From assembly GCA_963822595.1 (NCBI GenBank), contig CAWGIG010000001.1, positions 310,001 to 374,000 of the forward strand: a DNA stretch of 64,000 nt, in the 5' to 3' direction. The position numbers and the translations under genes were made by a program. The stretch comes from CAVRUH01 sp963822595 (GTDB taxonomy: Bacteria > Chlamydiota > Chlamydiia > Chlamydiales > Waddliaceae). Below, in pieces: positions 1 through 8,293 of this stretch. Position 1 is the first letter of the stretch, and each line of letters begins with the position of its first letter. The notes below the pieces were generated by a model. That model ran no database searches, was not told the origin of the DNA, and was given only the letters and a program-made list of their open reading frames with translations.

Positions 1-6
1 AACTGG

Positions 7-888
7 CTATTGAATGGGGTGCAGCTCGTGAAATCCCTCTGTAAAGTCTATTACAGTTCCGCCCGTAGCTTGGAATCCTTGTAACTTACGCGCTCCTAAC
101 GGAGATAGTGTCCTTTTTGACACATAAAGAACATCCAATCCGTGCCATTCCGATGTAAGGAACGCCTCAGGAATGACGCGATAAGGGGTTTTCTCTTGTC
201 TAAGCCTCTCAAAGATTTTAGGAAATTCACTATAGACACTCGGACGAATGAGGTCCATTGCAGGAAGACAAACCGCCACCGAAGCTTCATCCTCCATTTT
301 GCCATCGATAATCATCTTCAAATGAGGATATCGTTCTTTTGTCGTGAGTTGCGCGATAAGAAGAGGATCAGAAAGACCGGTAGTATCCAGTGATACATAA
401 GAATCTAAACCCTCCGGCAGATACCCGGAAAGTAAATCCAGATACTCCCCTGCTACATCGCGGCAAAAGAGTTTTAACACTTGTGTTCCCCTTAACATTT
501 CAGCATTGATTTGGTGAAAATCTGAGACCTCAATTCCCATTTCTTTTGAAAACACAGAAACATCTTCAAATCCCCTTTTGAGCCACTCACCAAGATTTTT
601 TTCTTGTTCTTCGTCCCATGGAAAATTTAGAGAAAAATCCATCGTTCCCTTATAAAGACAAATACCGATTGTTTTTTCACGGTATTGTTTCCACAGTGTG
701 TTGCAAAAGTGCTCCAGAGATAGCTTTAAGGAGTTATATTGCGCGATGCTATTCAGGGGTTGAGGCAGCTTAGAGAATAACCCTAAGTCGATATTCCATA
801 AAATATGGTCTGCAGACTCGGCTAAAGCCTGTTGCTGTTTCCAATCCAGATTAGAATGTAATGTGCCATCTAAGGATATTTCCATCAT
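7..888 (-). CDS. conserved hypothetical protein, downstream of trmB
   Basis: Protein of 293 aa with no signal peptide or membrane segment. I do not recognise the family. The C-terminal third (about residues 225-290) has an alternating strand/helix pattern ending in ATGGTVIDF, which weakly recalls the last part of a glutamine-amidotransferase-like fold; this is only an impression. The start overlaps the trmB stop codon by 4 nt (ATGA type), so the two genes are probably translated together. A second ATG follows directly, so the true start may be 885. The stop codon lies 6 nt from the window edge, so the gene is complete. No function is proposed. Confidence 0.75.
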   Translation of the reverse strand: MMEISLDGTLHSNLDWKQQQALAESADHILWNIDLGLFSKLPQPLNSIAQYNSLKLSLEHFCNTLWKQYREKTIGICLYKGTMDFSLNFPWDEEQEKNLGEWLKRGFEDVSVFSKEMGIEVSDFHQINAEMLRGTQVLKLFCRDVAGEYLDLLSGYLPEGLDSYVSLDTTGLSDPLLIAQLTTKERYPHLKMIIDGKMEDEASVAVCLPAMDLIRPSVYSEFPKIFERLRQEKTPYRVIPEAFLTSEWHGLDVLYVSKRTLSPLGARKLQGFQATGGTVIDFTEGFHELHPIQ

Positions 889-1562
889 CTCTTCCTAAAT
901 TGATGGTATCTAATTTCTCTACCTTTTTCACGCCAAAGTTGCTCAAAGTAGGATGATCCATATCCCTGGTGATCGGTATGATAAAACGGATCGGGACAAG
1001 TCGATTCAAAACTCGCATTTCCAAGCAAGCAATCGACCATAATTGCAGAGTAATCGACATCGTCTGTAACAAGAGTCATCATTCCCTTAGCGGTCAAAAT
1101 TCTGTTCATCTCTTCGACAAAAGAAGGATTAATAATTCGATGTTTTGCATGAGCTCTCTTGGGCCAAGGATCTGGGAAATTGACGAATACTTCGCTGACA
1201 GAGTGTTTCGGAAAATAGAGAGAGGTTGCCAAAAAGCCCTCGCCGCATAGGACGATGAGATTATTGATTTTGTTATTTTGTATCTTCGACCAGATTTTTC
1301 TTACTCTTTCGAATTTTTTTTCGACAGCGACCCAGTTCACATGAGGATGTGACAATGCCTTTGCTTCTATCCAGGCTCCGTTGCCGCTGCAATACTCGAC
1401 ATGTACGGGGTTGTTATTGCCAAAAAGATCGGGTGAGTTCCAACCCGGAAACTTAAATTCATCGTAGTGATCATAGTATTCCGGCACGTACCAGACTCTA
1501 TCTTGGATAATAACTTCTCTATTTTCCCAATTAGTGGGTGGTTTCAAATTCTTTGGTTTCAT
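885..1562 (-). CDS. trmB: tRNA (guanine-N7-)-methyltransferase TrmB
   Basis: SAM-dependent enzyme that makes m7G46 in the variable loop of tRNAs. The SAM-binding motif is near residues 54-66 (VHVEYCSGNGAWIEA), where the family usually has E(I/V)GxGxG. The family signature NFPDPWPKRAHAKHR is at about residues 128-142. At 225 aa it has the usual length. It starts at an ATG facing away from map, with 67 nt between the two starts. It is the first gene of a two-gene operon, and its stop overlaps the start of the next gene. The assignment is firm because the PDPWPK block is diagnostic. Confidence 0.95.
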   Translation of the reverse strand: MKPKNLKPPTNWENREVIIQDRVWYVPEYYDHYDEFKFPGWNSPDLFGNNNPVHVEYCSGNGAWIEAKALSHPHVNWVAVEKKFERVRKIWSKIQNNKINNLIVLCGEGFLATSLYFPKHSVSEVFVNFPDPWPKRAHAKHRIINPSFVEEMNRILTAKGMMTLVTDDVDYSAIMVDCLLGNASFESTCPDPFYHTDHQGYGSSYFEQLWREKGREIRYHQFRKR

Positions 1563-1593
1563 GGAGGTAAATTATAACTGCTTTCACGTTTTT

Positions 1594-1623
1594 TTGCCAT
1601 AAAACACGTAGCTATGCTATTAT
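1594..1623 (+). promoter_or_regulatory. putative sigma70-type promoter of map
   Basis: A -35-like TTGCCA (1594-1599), an 18-nt spacer and a -10-like TATTAT (1618-1623). Transcription would start near 1630, which is the A of the map ATG, and no Shine-Dalgarno sequence precedes that ATG. A leaderless mRNA is therefore possible. Motif match only. Confidence 0.4.
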
Positions 1624-1629
1624 AAATGC

Positions 1630-2520
1630 ATGAATATCAAACGCAATGATCCTTGTTGGTGTGGAAGTGGGGAAAAATGGAAAAAATGCCATTATCCCGA
1701 GAAAGGCAGTGTATCTGTCACTCCCCTAGATGTTAAACAAATCTATAAGAAAAAATACCAAATCCTCATAAAAAACGACGAGCAGATCGCGGGTATTCGA
1801 AGATCTGGTCATTTAGCGGCAAAAATCCTGGATGAACTCTGCGCAATGGCTAAAGAAGGTGTCACGACTAAAGAACTCGATGATTACGCCTATAAGCGTG
1901 TCATAGAATCCGGCGCCGTCCCTGCCACCCTAAATTATGGAAATCCCCCCTTCCCAGGAAGCATTTGCACCTCGATTAACGAAGTTATTTGCCACGGAAT
2001 CCCAGGTCCTTATGCCTTGCAAACAGGAGATATCATCAATATCGATATTACCACCATCCTGGACGGCTATTTTGGCGATTGCAGCAAGATGGTAACTATC
2101 GGGAAAGTCAGCGAAGAAAGACAACGGGTTGTCGATGTCTCTTACGAATGCCTTATGCGCTCTATCGAAATTCTAAAGCCGGGCATCCCCATTTCCGCCA
2201 TCGGCGATGCGATTGAATCCTATGCTACCCAAAAGGGATGTTCAGTCGTCTATCAATTCGTCGCGCATGGTGTCGGTCTCGAATTCCATGAAGGTCCACA
2301 AATTCCTCATTGCAGAAATAGCAATGACATTCTTCTGCAGCCGGGAATGACATTCACCATTGAGCCAATGATAAATGCCGGAGTCAAAGAAGCTGTGGTT
2401 GATCGTTTTGACCAATGGACAGCCCGCACAGCAGACAAGAAAGCCAGCGGTCAATGGGAACATACCTTGCTCATTACTCCAACGGGGTATGAGATACTGA
2501 CGCCCTGGGTGAGGGGATAA
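1630..2520 (+). CDS. map: methionine aminopeptidase with SEC-C zinc motif
   Basis: Removes the N-terminal methionine from nascent proteins. Residues 1-25 are a SEC-C zinc-binding motif (C9, C11, C20, H21 in NDPCWCGSGEKWKKCH), as in SecA C-termini and in chlamydial MetAPs; it may dock the enzyme on the ribosome. The pita-bread catalytic domain follows, with the metal ligands expected for type I enzymes: D139, D150, H213 (AHGVGLEFHE), E245 (TIEPMI) and E277. The total is 296 aa. It converges with sthA, with palindrome 2529-2682 beginning 8 nt after the stop. Start chosen at 1630 because the SEC-C motif begins at once; no ribosome-binding site is visible. Confidence 0.95.
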   Translation: MNIKRNDPCWCGSGEKWKKCHYPEKGSVSVTPLDVKQIYKKKYQILIKNDEQIAGIRRSGHLAAKILDELCAMAKEGVTTKELDDYAYKRVIESGAVPATLNYGNPPFPGSICTSINEVICHGIPGPYALQTGDIINIDITTILDGYFGDCSKMVTIGKVSEERQRVVDVSYECLMRSIEILKPGIPISAIGDAIESYATQKGCSVVYQFVAHGVGLEFHEGPQIPHCRNSNDILLQPGMTFTIEPMINAGVKEAVVDRFDQWTARTADKKASGQWEHTLLITPTGYEILTPWVRG

Positions 2521-2528
2521 TAGATCTC

Positions 2529-2682
2529 ATAGCCACAAATAACAGGATAAGCAGGATCGCAAGCGGCAGGATAAAAAAAGGATAAGAAAAAAAAAGAATT
2601 GTTTTTTTAAAATTTCTTTTTTTCTTATCCTTTTTTTATCCTGCCGCTTGCGATCCTGCCTATCCTGTTATTTCGTTTCTAT
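2529..2682. repeat. long intergenic palindrome, family A copy 1
   Basis: Near-perfect inverted repeat of about 154 bp between convergent map and sthA. Each arm carries ACAGGATAAGCAGGAT, then GATCGCAAGCGGCAGGAT, an A-rich stretch and GGATAAG; the core arms differ at one position (AAGCAGG versus TAGGCAGG on the complement). The outer ends are ATAG...CTAT, as in the other copies. GGAT recurs 9 nt apart at the outer end. As RNA it would form a very long hairpin and could end transcripts from both sides. Other copies: 34752-34893, 48817-48978, 58691-58873, and a partial one inside 48100-48265. Confidence 0.9.
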
Positions 2683-2699
2683 ACTAACCATCCACCCTT

Positions 2700-4097
2700 C
2701 TATTTTATACGTTTAATTTTATTGAGGCCGTTCAAGGCAGCGACACGATAGCCCTCGGCATAGGTAGGATAATTAAAAACTTGATCCACAAAATAGTCAA
2801 TTTTTGCATTGAAACTAATCGCCATCTGACCAATGTGAATCAATTCTGTGGCACTACGCCCAATCGCATGAACACCAAGTATCTCCAAAGTCTCTTTGTG
2901 AAATAAAATTTTGATCATTCCCGTTCCACTTCCGGCAATATGACTTCGCGCAATCTCATAATAGTAGGCTCTGCCCACCTCATAGTTAAATCCAATTTCT
3001 TTCAACTTGTTTTCGGTATAGCCACAGCTTGAGATCTCCGGGATGGTATAAATCCCGATAGGATAAAAAGAAGGAAACTGATGCGTTTCAATATCGCAAG
3101 CATGACGAGAGGCTAAGCGTCCCTGCTCCATACTGGTGGAAGCAAGGCTGGCTCCTCCAATCACATCCCCGACTGCATACACATTTGGGGTTGTTGTTTG
3201 GAACAACATATTCACAGGGATATATCCCTTTTCGTTGACCTTAATCCCGGCATTCTCAATATGCAGTTCGCCAACATTAGCGGTTCTTCCAAGAGCATAT
3301 AATAGAGTATCCCCTGTTAACGTCGAACCATCCTCAAACTCGACAAAAGCTTTATCATCTATTCTTTGTATTTTTTTAGGACGTTTATTTCCCATGAATT
3401 TCAAGCCAATATCAGTCAAAGAGGTCTGTAGATGAATACCAATTTCCGAGTCCAGAAGGGGCAAAATATGATCCCCTTTATCGATGATAGTCACCTCTGT
3501 ACCGATCGCTGCAAAGAAACTTGCGTATTCGGCACCGATGATACCGCCCCCAAGAACGATCATCGATTCCGGAATTTTTTTTATGCTTAGAAGACTTGTC
3601 GAATCGAGAATAATCTCTTTATCAAAAGGGACATCGATAGGATTTCTTGGAATGGATCCCGTGGCGATAATAAATTTTTCTGCTCGAATTTGATAGAGCA
3701 TCCTGAAATCCGAATCAATGACGATGATCATATGAGGGTTTTCAAAACGGGCTACGCCCTGAATCAAACGAACATTATTCCTTCGAAACTGACGATAAAT
3801 CATACTTTTTTCGTCTTCGAGAACTTGCTGAAGCCTAAAGCTTAGGTCTTCCATAGTGATTTTTTGCTTGGGCATGGCTTCGCCAAAGAAGTGGCGCTCA
3901 TAAAACCTCGTAAGATCGATGATGGCTTCACGGAGAGATTTCGAGGGAATCGTTCCGGAGAACAGGCAGTTTCCGCCCGGATCTAAGGTTCTTTCAATGA
4001 CAAGGACCTTTTTGCCGACTTTTGAGGCTTGAATGGCTGCCTTTTGACCCGCGGGGCCTGACCCAATGACGACGATATCTACCGTTATTTCTTCCAT
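2700..4097 (-). CDS. sthA: soluble pyridine nucleotide transhydrogenase (SthA-like)
   Basis: Flavoprotein of the pyridine nucleotide-disulfide oxidoreductase family that would move reducing equivalents between NADPH and NAD+. FAD-binding GSGPAG is at residues 12-17 and the NAD(P)-binding GGGIIGAEYASFFAAIGTEV near 180-200. The FAD motif GRTANVGELHIENAGI and VYAVGDVIG follow, then a C-terminal dimerisation domain. The active-site segment reads GGNCLFSGTIPSKSLR: only the first redox cysteine (C44) remains and the second is T49. That loss is typical of SthA and argues against lipoamide dehydrogenase or glutathione reductase. AGGAGG lies upstream of the ATG at 4097. It converges with map. Confidence 0.9.
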   Translation of the reverse strand: MEEITVDIVVIGSGPAGQKAAIQASKVGKKVLVIERTLDPGGNCLFSGTIPSKSLREAIIDLTRFYERHFFGEAMPKQKITMEDLSFRLQQVLEDEKSMIYRQFRRNNVRLIQGVARFENPHMIIVIDSDFRMLYQIRAEKFIIATGSIPRNPIDVPFDKEIILDSTSLLSIKKIPESMIVLGGGIIGAEYASFFAAIGTEVTIIDKGDHILPLLDSEIGIHLQTSLTDIGLKFMGNKRPKKIQRIDDKAFVEFEDGSTLTGDTLLYALGRTANVGELHIENAGIKVNEKGYIPVNMLFQTTTPNVYAVGDVIGGASLASTSMEQGRLASRHACDIETHQFPSFYPIGIYTIPEISSCGYTENKLKEIGFNYEVGRAYYYEIARSHIAGSGTGMIKILFHKETLEILGVHAIGRSATELIHIGQMAISFNAKIDYFVDQVFNYPTYAEGYRVAALNGLNKIKRIK

Positions 4098-4145
4098 GTA
4101 ATCAACGAATCCTCCTATTTATAAAGTACTCCATTTTATATTCCA

Positions 4146-4174
4146 TTGTCAATTTTAAAAAAATTTGTTAAAAT
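4146..4174 (+). promoter_or_regulatory. putative promoter of the 4181 gene
   Basis: TTGTCA (4146-4151), a 17-nt spacer and TAAAAT (4169-4174). The predicted transcription start is at about 4181, the A of the start codon, and no Shine-Dalgarno sequence is present, so a leaderless transcript is possible. On the other strand a TTGACA overlaps the -35 box but has no good -10 for sthA. Confidence 0.5.
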
Positions 4175-4180
4175 ATAGAT

Positions 4181-4609
4181 ATGGGAAGGACTAATTATAC
4201 AAAGGTCGAAAGTATACTTCAGGAAGGCATTCTTAAAATGTCTGTGGATAATCTGTTGGAATTAGCGGATGTTGCCCAAAAGATGGGTAAGCCCAGCGAA
4301 CCTAAGGAAAAATCTCCAAAAAATGCTATTAGATTGGTTGAAAAGGAGCTTTTATGGATTTACAGCAAGGACCCGGAAGTATTTAAAAATTTGCATCTAA
4401 AAAAGAAAAAGCTTAAGAATATTTTCGATCATCCCGATCAGGCAACCAAAGAGGATCTAGCTTATGTTGCAGAAGTCAAAGAGTTGCTAACAAAATACAA
4501 AAAAGAAAAGCTACCTAATCTAAATGACGAAGACCTCGTGAAACACGAGCAAGAACGTCACATCAACAAGCGGTACAACACGAAAGAAACCTGGCTGCCG
4601 CTGAAATAA
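4181..4609 (+). CDS. hypothetical protein, lysine/glutamate-rich
   Basis: Protein of 142 aa, strongly charged and predicted mostly helical, with no signal peptide or membrane segment. The first 35 residues (MGRTNYTKVESILQEGILK...) may form a short helical domain; the rest is Lys/Glu-rich. I do not recognise the family. The start is set by the promoter at 4146-4174, which places transcription initiation on the ATG. The stop codon is 1 nt before palindrome 4611-4702, whose trailing T-run could end this transcript. It faces rpmB. Confidence 0.7.
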   Translation: MGRTNYTKVESILQEGILKMSVDNLLELADVAQKMGKPSEPKEKSPKNAIRLVEKELLWIYSKDPEVFKNLHLKKKKLKNIFDHPDQATKEDLAYVAEVKELLTKYKKEKLPNLNDEDLVKHEQERHINKRYNTKETWLPLK

Positions 4610-4610
4610 C

Positions 4611-4702
4611 ATGGACAACATGGACTGAATGGACATGATGGACCACATGACAACACAATTGTTCATGCTGTCCATGTCGTCCATTTAGTCCATGGCGTCC
4701 AT
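4611..4702. repeat. period-9 palindrome, family B copy 1, probable terminator
   Basis: About 92 bp between convergent genes. The left arm is a tandem array of 9-nt units ATGGACNNN, and the right arm is the reverse complement of a similar array, so the array folds back on itself around ACAATTGT. On the + strand it is followed by eight T (4702-4709), making a plausible intrinsic terminator for the 4181 gene. It begins 1 nt after that gene's stop and ends 8 nt before the rpmB stop. The second copy is at 19105-19198. Confidence 0.85.
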
Positions 4703-4710
4703 TTTTTTTG

Positions 4711-4983
4711 CTACAGACGCTCGCCGGAGGCGCGCATTTTTCGAACAACGGAACCGATGCCGTTCTTGTCGATTGTGCGAAGACCCTGTGTCGAAACACG
4801 TAATGTGACGAAGCGGTTTTCCTCTGGAACCCAGAGACGCTTTGTACGGAGGTTAATTTTAAACCGACGTTTAGTCTTACCGGTAACTTTTAGACCGATA
4901 CCTTTATGTTTCTTTGCAATACCGCGGATACTATATTTAAATCCCCGGGAGATTGTCTTTCCTGTGACTTGACACTTACGCAT
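4711..4983 (-). CDS. rpmB: 50S ribosomal protein L28
   Basis: Large-subunit protein, 90 aa. The start MRKCQVTGKTISRGFKYSIRG is typical of L28, followed by the basic KTKRRFKINLRTKRLWVPEE block. There are two adjacent ATG codons (4986 and 4983); GGAG at 4990-4993 is 3 nt from the first and 6 nt from the second, so 4983 is preferred and also gives the usual N-terminus. It appears monocistronic, with metG ending upstream at 5057. Its 3' end faces palindrome 4611-4702. Confidence 0.95.
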   Translation of the reverse strand: MRKCQVTGKTISRGFKYSIRGIAKKHKGIGLKVTGKTKRRFKINLRTKRLWVPEENRFVTLRVSTQGLRTIDKNGIGSVVRKMRASGERL

Positions 4984-5056
4984 CATTTACTCCAATCTAT
5001 ATCGTTTGAAAGGATACATCTTAACACGACTGCCCTATAACCTTCAAGGGTATTAT

Positions 5057-6733
5057 TCATCTTCCCTTAAGTTTTTGCAGTTCGAGCTCAATTTGCTCAT
5101 CCTCAATTTTTTTAAATAGTATTTCCGGCGCAGGTAACTGCTGCCCCGGTGACAGGGGTTCTTCTACTATTTCCCGCCATTTCTGTTCCGCTAGTGACGT
5201 CTGCATCCCTAGCATTTTCCACACCTTTTCGGCCGCTTCGGGTATTATCGGTGAAGAAATAAGAGCTAATGTTTTAATGCATTCCAGGCAGCAAGCCACA
5301 GTTGTCTCCATAGATGGCTTGGTTTCGACGTTTTTAACTGCCTTCCAGGGCTGTTTCGCATCAAAATAGACATTCCCCTCCTGGGCAAGCTCCATGATCG
5401 TCTGGGTGGCTTTACGCAAGCTGTAGGAATGGTAGTTTTCCTGCGCCTGATCGGCCAGTTTTCTCACTTTATCAAGAAATTTTATATCAATTTCTTCCAA
5501 TTTTCCTAAAGCAGGGACTTTGGAGGCGCAGTTATTTTTTGCAAAAACGAGGACACGATTCACAAAATTGCCATATTTTCCGCTGAGGTCTCCATTGCAC
5601 CGATTTTGGAAGTCGTGCCAGGTGAATTCGGCATCGGAGGTTTCCGGAGCATTTGCTGCCAGGGTATAACGGATTTGGTCGGCGGTGTATCTGCTGAAAA
5701 AGTCTTCGAGGTCGATCGTCCAGTTATCCGATTTACTGAATTGACGCCCTTCGAGCATTAAGAATTCGTTTGCGGGAAGTTCATCGACGACTTTATAGGG
5801 TTGGTTTTGTCCTAATGTCATTGCCGGGAATATCACTGCATGGAATGGGATGTTATCTTTTCCGATAAAATTAATCAGTTTTGTTTTTGGATCGCACCAG
5901 TAATCTTTCCATTTTTCCGGAGAACCCATTTTGAGAGCCCATTCTTTTGTAGCTGAAATATAGCCTATCGGGGCATCGAACCAGACGTAAATGACTTTGC
6001 CTTCTGTGTCCGGAAGTGGAACGGAAATTCCCCAATCCATATCTCTTGTGATGGAGCGCGCCCTTAAATCCTTGATATAATCCTTAACAAAATTAACGAC
6101 GTTGGTCTTCCATTTTTTTGTTTCGATCCATTCCGTTAATCGGTCTTTGAATTTATCTAGGAGGATAAACCAATGTTTTGTCTTTTTCAAAACCAAGGGA
6201 GAATTCGTGATTTTAGAACGAGGATTTTTCAAATCGGTGGCTTCAAAGCTTGAGCCGCATCTAGTGCATTCATCGCCTCTAGCCTCTTTAAATCCGCATT
6301 TTGGACATTCACCAACGACATATCTATCGGCATAGAAACGGTGATCGGCTTCGGAATAGAGTTGGAGAGTTTCCCGATCTTCGATATACCCATTTTTTAA
6401 TAGATCTAAAAAGTATTGGTGAACGGTCTCCGGATGGCCTTCCCAGGTAGTGCGGGAAAAGTGGTCGAAAGAGAAATTTAATTTATCGAACAAGTCTATA
6501 TTGATTTGATGAAAGATATCGACGTGTTGTTGGGGTGTACGTCCGGCCATTTCAGCGCTTAGAGTGATGGCAACGCCATATTCGTCTGATCCGCAAATAT
6601 AAAGGACATCGTTGCCAACGAGACGTTGGAAACGGGCGTGGCAGTCTCCCGGAAGATAGGCACCGGCGATATGTCCAAAGTGTAGAGGACCGTTTGCGTA
6701 GGGCAGCGCGGAGGTGATGAGAATTTTTTCCAT
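5057..6733 (-). CDS. metG: methionyl-tRNA synthetase
   Basis: Class I aminoacyl-tRNA synthetase that charges tRNA-Met. The HIGH motif appears as HFGH (residues 18-21). A zinc knuckle with two CxxC pairs (CPKCGFKEARGDECTRCG) lies near residues 140-160. The KMSKS loop appears as QFSKS near residue 330, a divergent first position. The anticodon-binding helical domain follows. At 558 aa it lacks the C-terminal EMAP/tRNA-binding extension of longer bacterial forms. It is the last gene of yicC-gmk-rpoZ-like-unknown-metG, starting 5 nt after the preceding stop. Confidence 0.95.
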   Translation of the reverse strand: MEKILITSALPYANGPLHFGHIAGAYLPGDCHARFQRLVGNDVLYICGSDEYGVAITLSAEMAGRTPQQHVDIFHQINIDLFDKLNFSFDHFSRTTWEGHPETVHQYFLDLLKNGYIEDRETLQLYSEADHRFYADRYVVGECPKCGFKEARGDECTRCGSSFEATDLKNPRSKITNSPLVLKKTKHWFILLDKFKDRLTEWIETKKWKTNVVNFVKDYIKDLRARSITRDMDWGISVPLPDTEGKVIYVWFDAPIGYISATKEWALKMGSPEKWKDYWCDPKTKLINFIGKDNIPFHAVIFPAMTLGQNQPYKVVDELPANEFLMLEGRQFSKSDNWTIDLEDFFSRYTADQIRYTLAANAPETSDAEFTWHDFQNRCNGDLSGKYGNFVNRVLVFAKNNCASKVPALGKLEEIDIKFLDKVRKLADQAQENYHSYSLRKATQTIMELAQEGNVYFDAKQPWKAVKNVETKPSMETTVACCLECIKTLALISSPIIPEAAEKVWKMLGMQTSLAEQKWREIVEEPLSPGQQLPAPEILFKKIEDEQIELELQKLKGR

Positions 6734-6738
6734 TTTTT

Positions 6739-7386
6739 TTAATACTTTTTGTGAAGTCCGGGGAGGTAGCGTTCGATAGGTCTTTGGACGATTAATACCT
6801 CAAGATCTGTATCCGGAACGCATTTCCAGCCGATTAATATTCCTGTTTCGGGATCCGCATAGAGCGGTCCAGGTTTCATCAGAGCGTATTCTTTTTCCAC
6901 ATTTTTGGGAGCGGGATTACGTGATGAATAGTGAGTTTGATATTCGTCTATTGAAGCGTGCTGTACTTTTATTGCTTCCTGTTGATCGCGGTTGAGGCTT
7001 CCCCAAGAGATATAGTTTCCCGGAAAGTGTTTATTTAAAAATTTCCAATCGACGTGGATGGTTCCCCACCAATTGATGCAATTGGGGAAAATACGACCTG
7101 TTTCACGACAGAGAGCTGCATTCTTAAAATCAAAAATGCGATTAGCATAGTCGATCCTATCATACATATATCGCAACACTTTTTCTTTTGCCATCCAGTT
7201 TATATCTGAAGCACGGCGCAAGGGCTTTTCACTATAAGGAGATAGACAAACATCGTGTTTGTGGTGCCTCCACGCCATGATAAAGTAAAGGACAAGCAAA
7301 ATAAAAACAAGGAGAGCCGTACCGATTAAAAAGTAAGTATCTTCCTGTGTGATGGCCAATATTAAGGAAGCATGTATATTGTTCAT
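6739..7386 (-). CDS. hypothetical membrane-anchored protein
   Basis: Protein of 215 aa. A single hydrophobic segment at about residues 14-38 (YFLIGTALLVFILLVLYFIM) is followed by a His/Lys-rich turn and a soluble domain of about 170 aa rich in Trp, Tyr and Asn (NCINWWGTIHVDW). This suggests an anchored protein with a folded domain. I do not recognise the family. It lies between the rpoZ-like gene (13 nt upstream) and metG (5 nt downstream), so it is co-transcribed with translation and nucleotide genes. Confidence 0.75.
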   Translation of the reverse strand: MNNIHASLILAITQEDTYFLIGTALLVFILLVLYFIMAWRHHKHDVCLSPYSEKPLRRASDINWMAKEKVLRYMYDRIDYANRIFDFKNAALCRETGRIFPNCINWWGTIHVDWKFLNKHFPGNYISWGSLNRDQQEAIKVQHASIDEYQTHYSSRNPAPKNVEKEYALMKPGPLYADPETGILIGWKCVPDTDLEVLIVQRPIERYLPGLHKKY

Positions 7387-7399
7387 GCAACCTTCCTAG

Positions 7400-7687
7400 C
7401 TATTCTGTTAGTGCCTTTTCGGATTTTTTCGAGCGCTTCTTTGGGACTACCTCTTCCTCAATAACTTCGATTTCGATTTCCTCTTCGACTTCTTCGTATT
7501 TATCTCTGCCTGTGGCAATTTCATCCAAAGCTTGAAGAGCAGGATTTTCTGAGCCGTAGCTATCATGAGCTTCGCGTCCTGTACGAATGATATTGGTAGC
7601 CACTGAAATAGCGTAATTGACTAAATCAAATTGGTTTTGAAATTTCTTAGTCACGATTTCGTTGGTTAAATTTCTTCTTCTTTCCAT
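7400..7687 (-). CDS. rpoZ: probable RNA polymerase omega subunit (RpoZ-like)
   Basis: Protein of 95 aa. Residues 10-60 (TKKFQNQFDLVNYAISVATNI, then ALQALDEIATG) match the omega core, where 'NRFDLVxxAxxRA' and 'ALxEIxxG' are conserved. The C-terminus is a long acidic stretch (EEVEEEIEIEVIEEEVV) followed by a Lys/Arg-rich tail. Position directly downstream of gmk agrees with the common gmk-rpoZ pairing and with a small protein there in Chlamydia trachomatis. It would help assemble RNA polymerase. A good ribosome-binding site (AAAGGAGAA) precedes the ATG. The call rests on short similarity plus context. Confidence 0.7.
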   Translation of the reverse strand: MERRRNLTNEIVTKKFQNQFDLVNYAISVATNIIRTGREAHDSYGSENPALQALDEIATGRDKYEEVEEEIEIEVIEEEVVPKKRSKKSEKALTE

Positions 7688-7698
7688 GGATTCTCCTT

Positions 7699-8292
7699 TT
7701 ATAAATTTTTCACTCTGTGTTCTTCGGCTATAACAATGCTTTTGAGCACCTGATAGGCAATTTCTAAATTATCATTGATGATATTGTAATCATATTTCTC
7801 TGCAACTTCCATTTCCTTTTTAGCCAAAAGAATTCTCTTTTGAAATGATTCCGGTGATTCCGTCCCACGGTTTTCAAGTCTGTCGCTCAGCTCCTCAATC
7901 GAGGGGGGAAGCACAAAAATATGGCACGCCGGATAAAATTCTCTTAATCTCAAAGCGCCTTGAGTATCAATAACTAAAAACACATGCTTTCCACTATCCA
8001 GCTGCTTTTCTACCGTCTCACGAGAGGTCCCATAATAATACCCGTAAAGGTCTACAAACTCAAGAAAATCATTCGCCTCTATCTTCTTTTCGAATTCGTC
8101 CCTAGTAATGAAGTTGTAATGAATTCCATTGATTTCATCTTCCCGAGGCTCTCTTGTCGTATAAGAAATACTTTGAACTACATTAGAATACTCCGAAGTC
8201 AACCTATGAATGAGGGTGGTTTTTCCGGTCCCTGCAGGGGCACTGAGAATAAAAAGCAATCCTCGGTTTCTGTTTCCTAATACTTTCTGCAT
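7699..8292 (-). CDS. gmk: guanylate kinase
   Basis: Phosphorylates GMP to GDP with ATP. The P-loop SAPAGTGKTTLIHRL is at residues 18-32, and the GMP-binding block SISYTTREPREDEINGIHYNF at about 43-62. FVDLYGYYYGTSRETVEKQL follows, then the lid region RLENRGTESPESFQKRI. Length 197 aa is normal. It lies 1 nt after yicC and 11 nt before the rpoZ-like gene. The P-loop has Ala-Gly-Thr where many guanylate kinases have Ser-Gly-x, a common variant. Confidence 0.96.
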   Translation of the reverse strand: MQKVLGNRNRGLLFILSAPAGTGKTTLIHRLTSEYSNVVQSISYTTREPREDEINGIHYNFITRDEFEKKIEANDFLEFVDLYGYYYGTSRETVEKQLDSGKHVFLVIDTQGALRLREFYPACHIFVLPPSIEELSDRLENRGTESPESFQKRILLAKKEMEVAEKYDYNIINDNLEIAYQVLKSIVIAEEHRVKNL

Positions 8293-8293
8293 A

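Noticed and set aside
4563..4799. Minus-strand frame of 78 codons opposite the 4181 gene end and inside rpmB
   Set aside because: Much of it is the period-9 repeat read as His/Val repeats; it has no ribosome-binding site and overlaps L28 in another frame.
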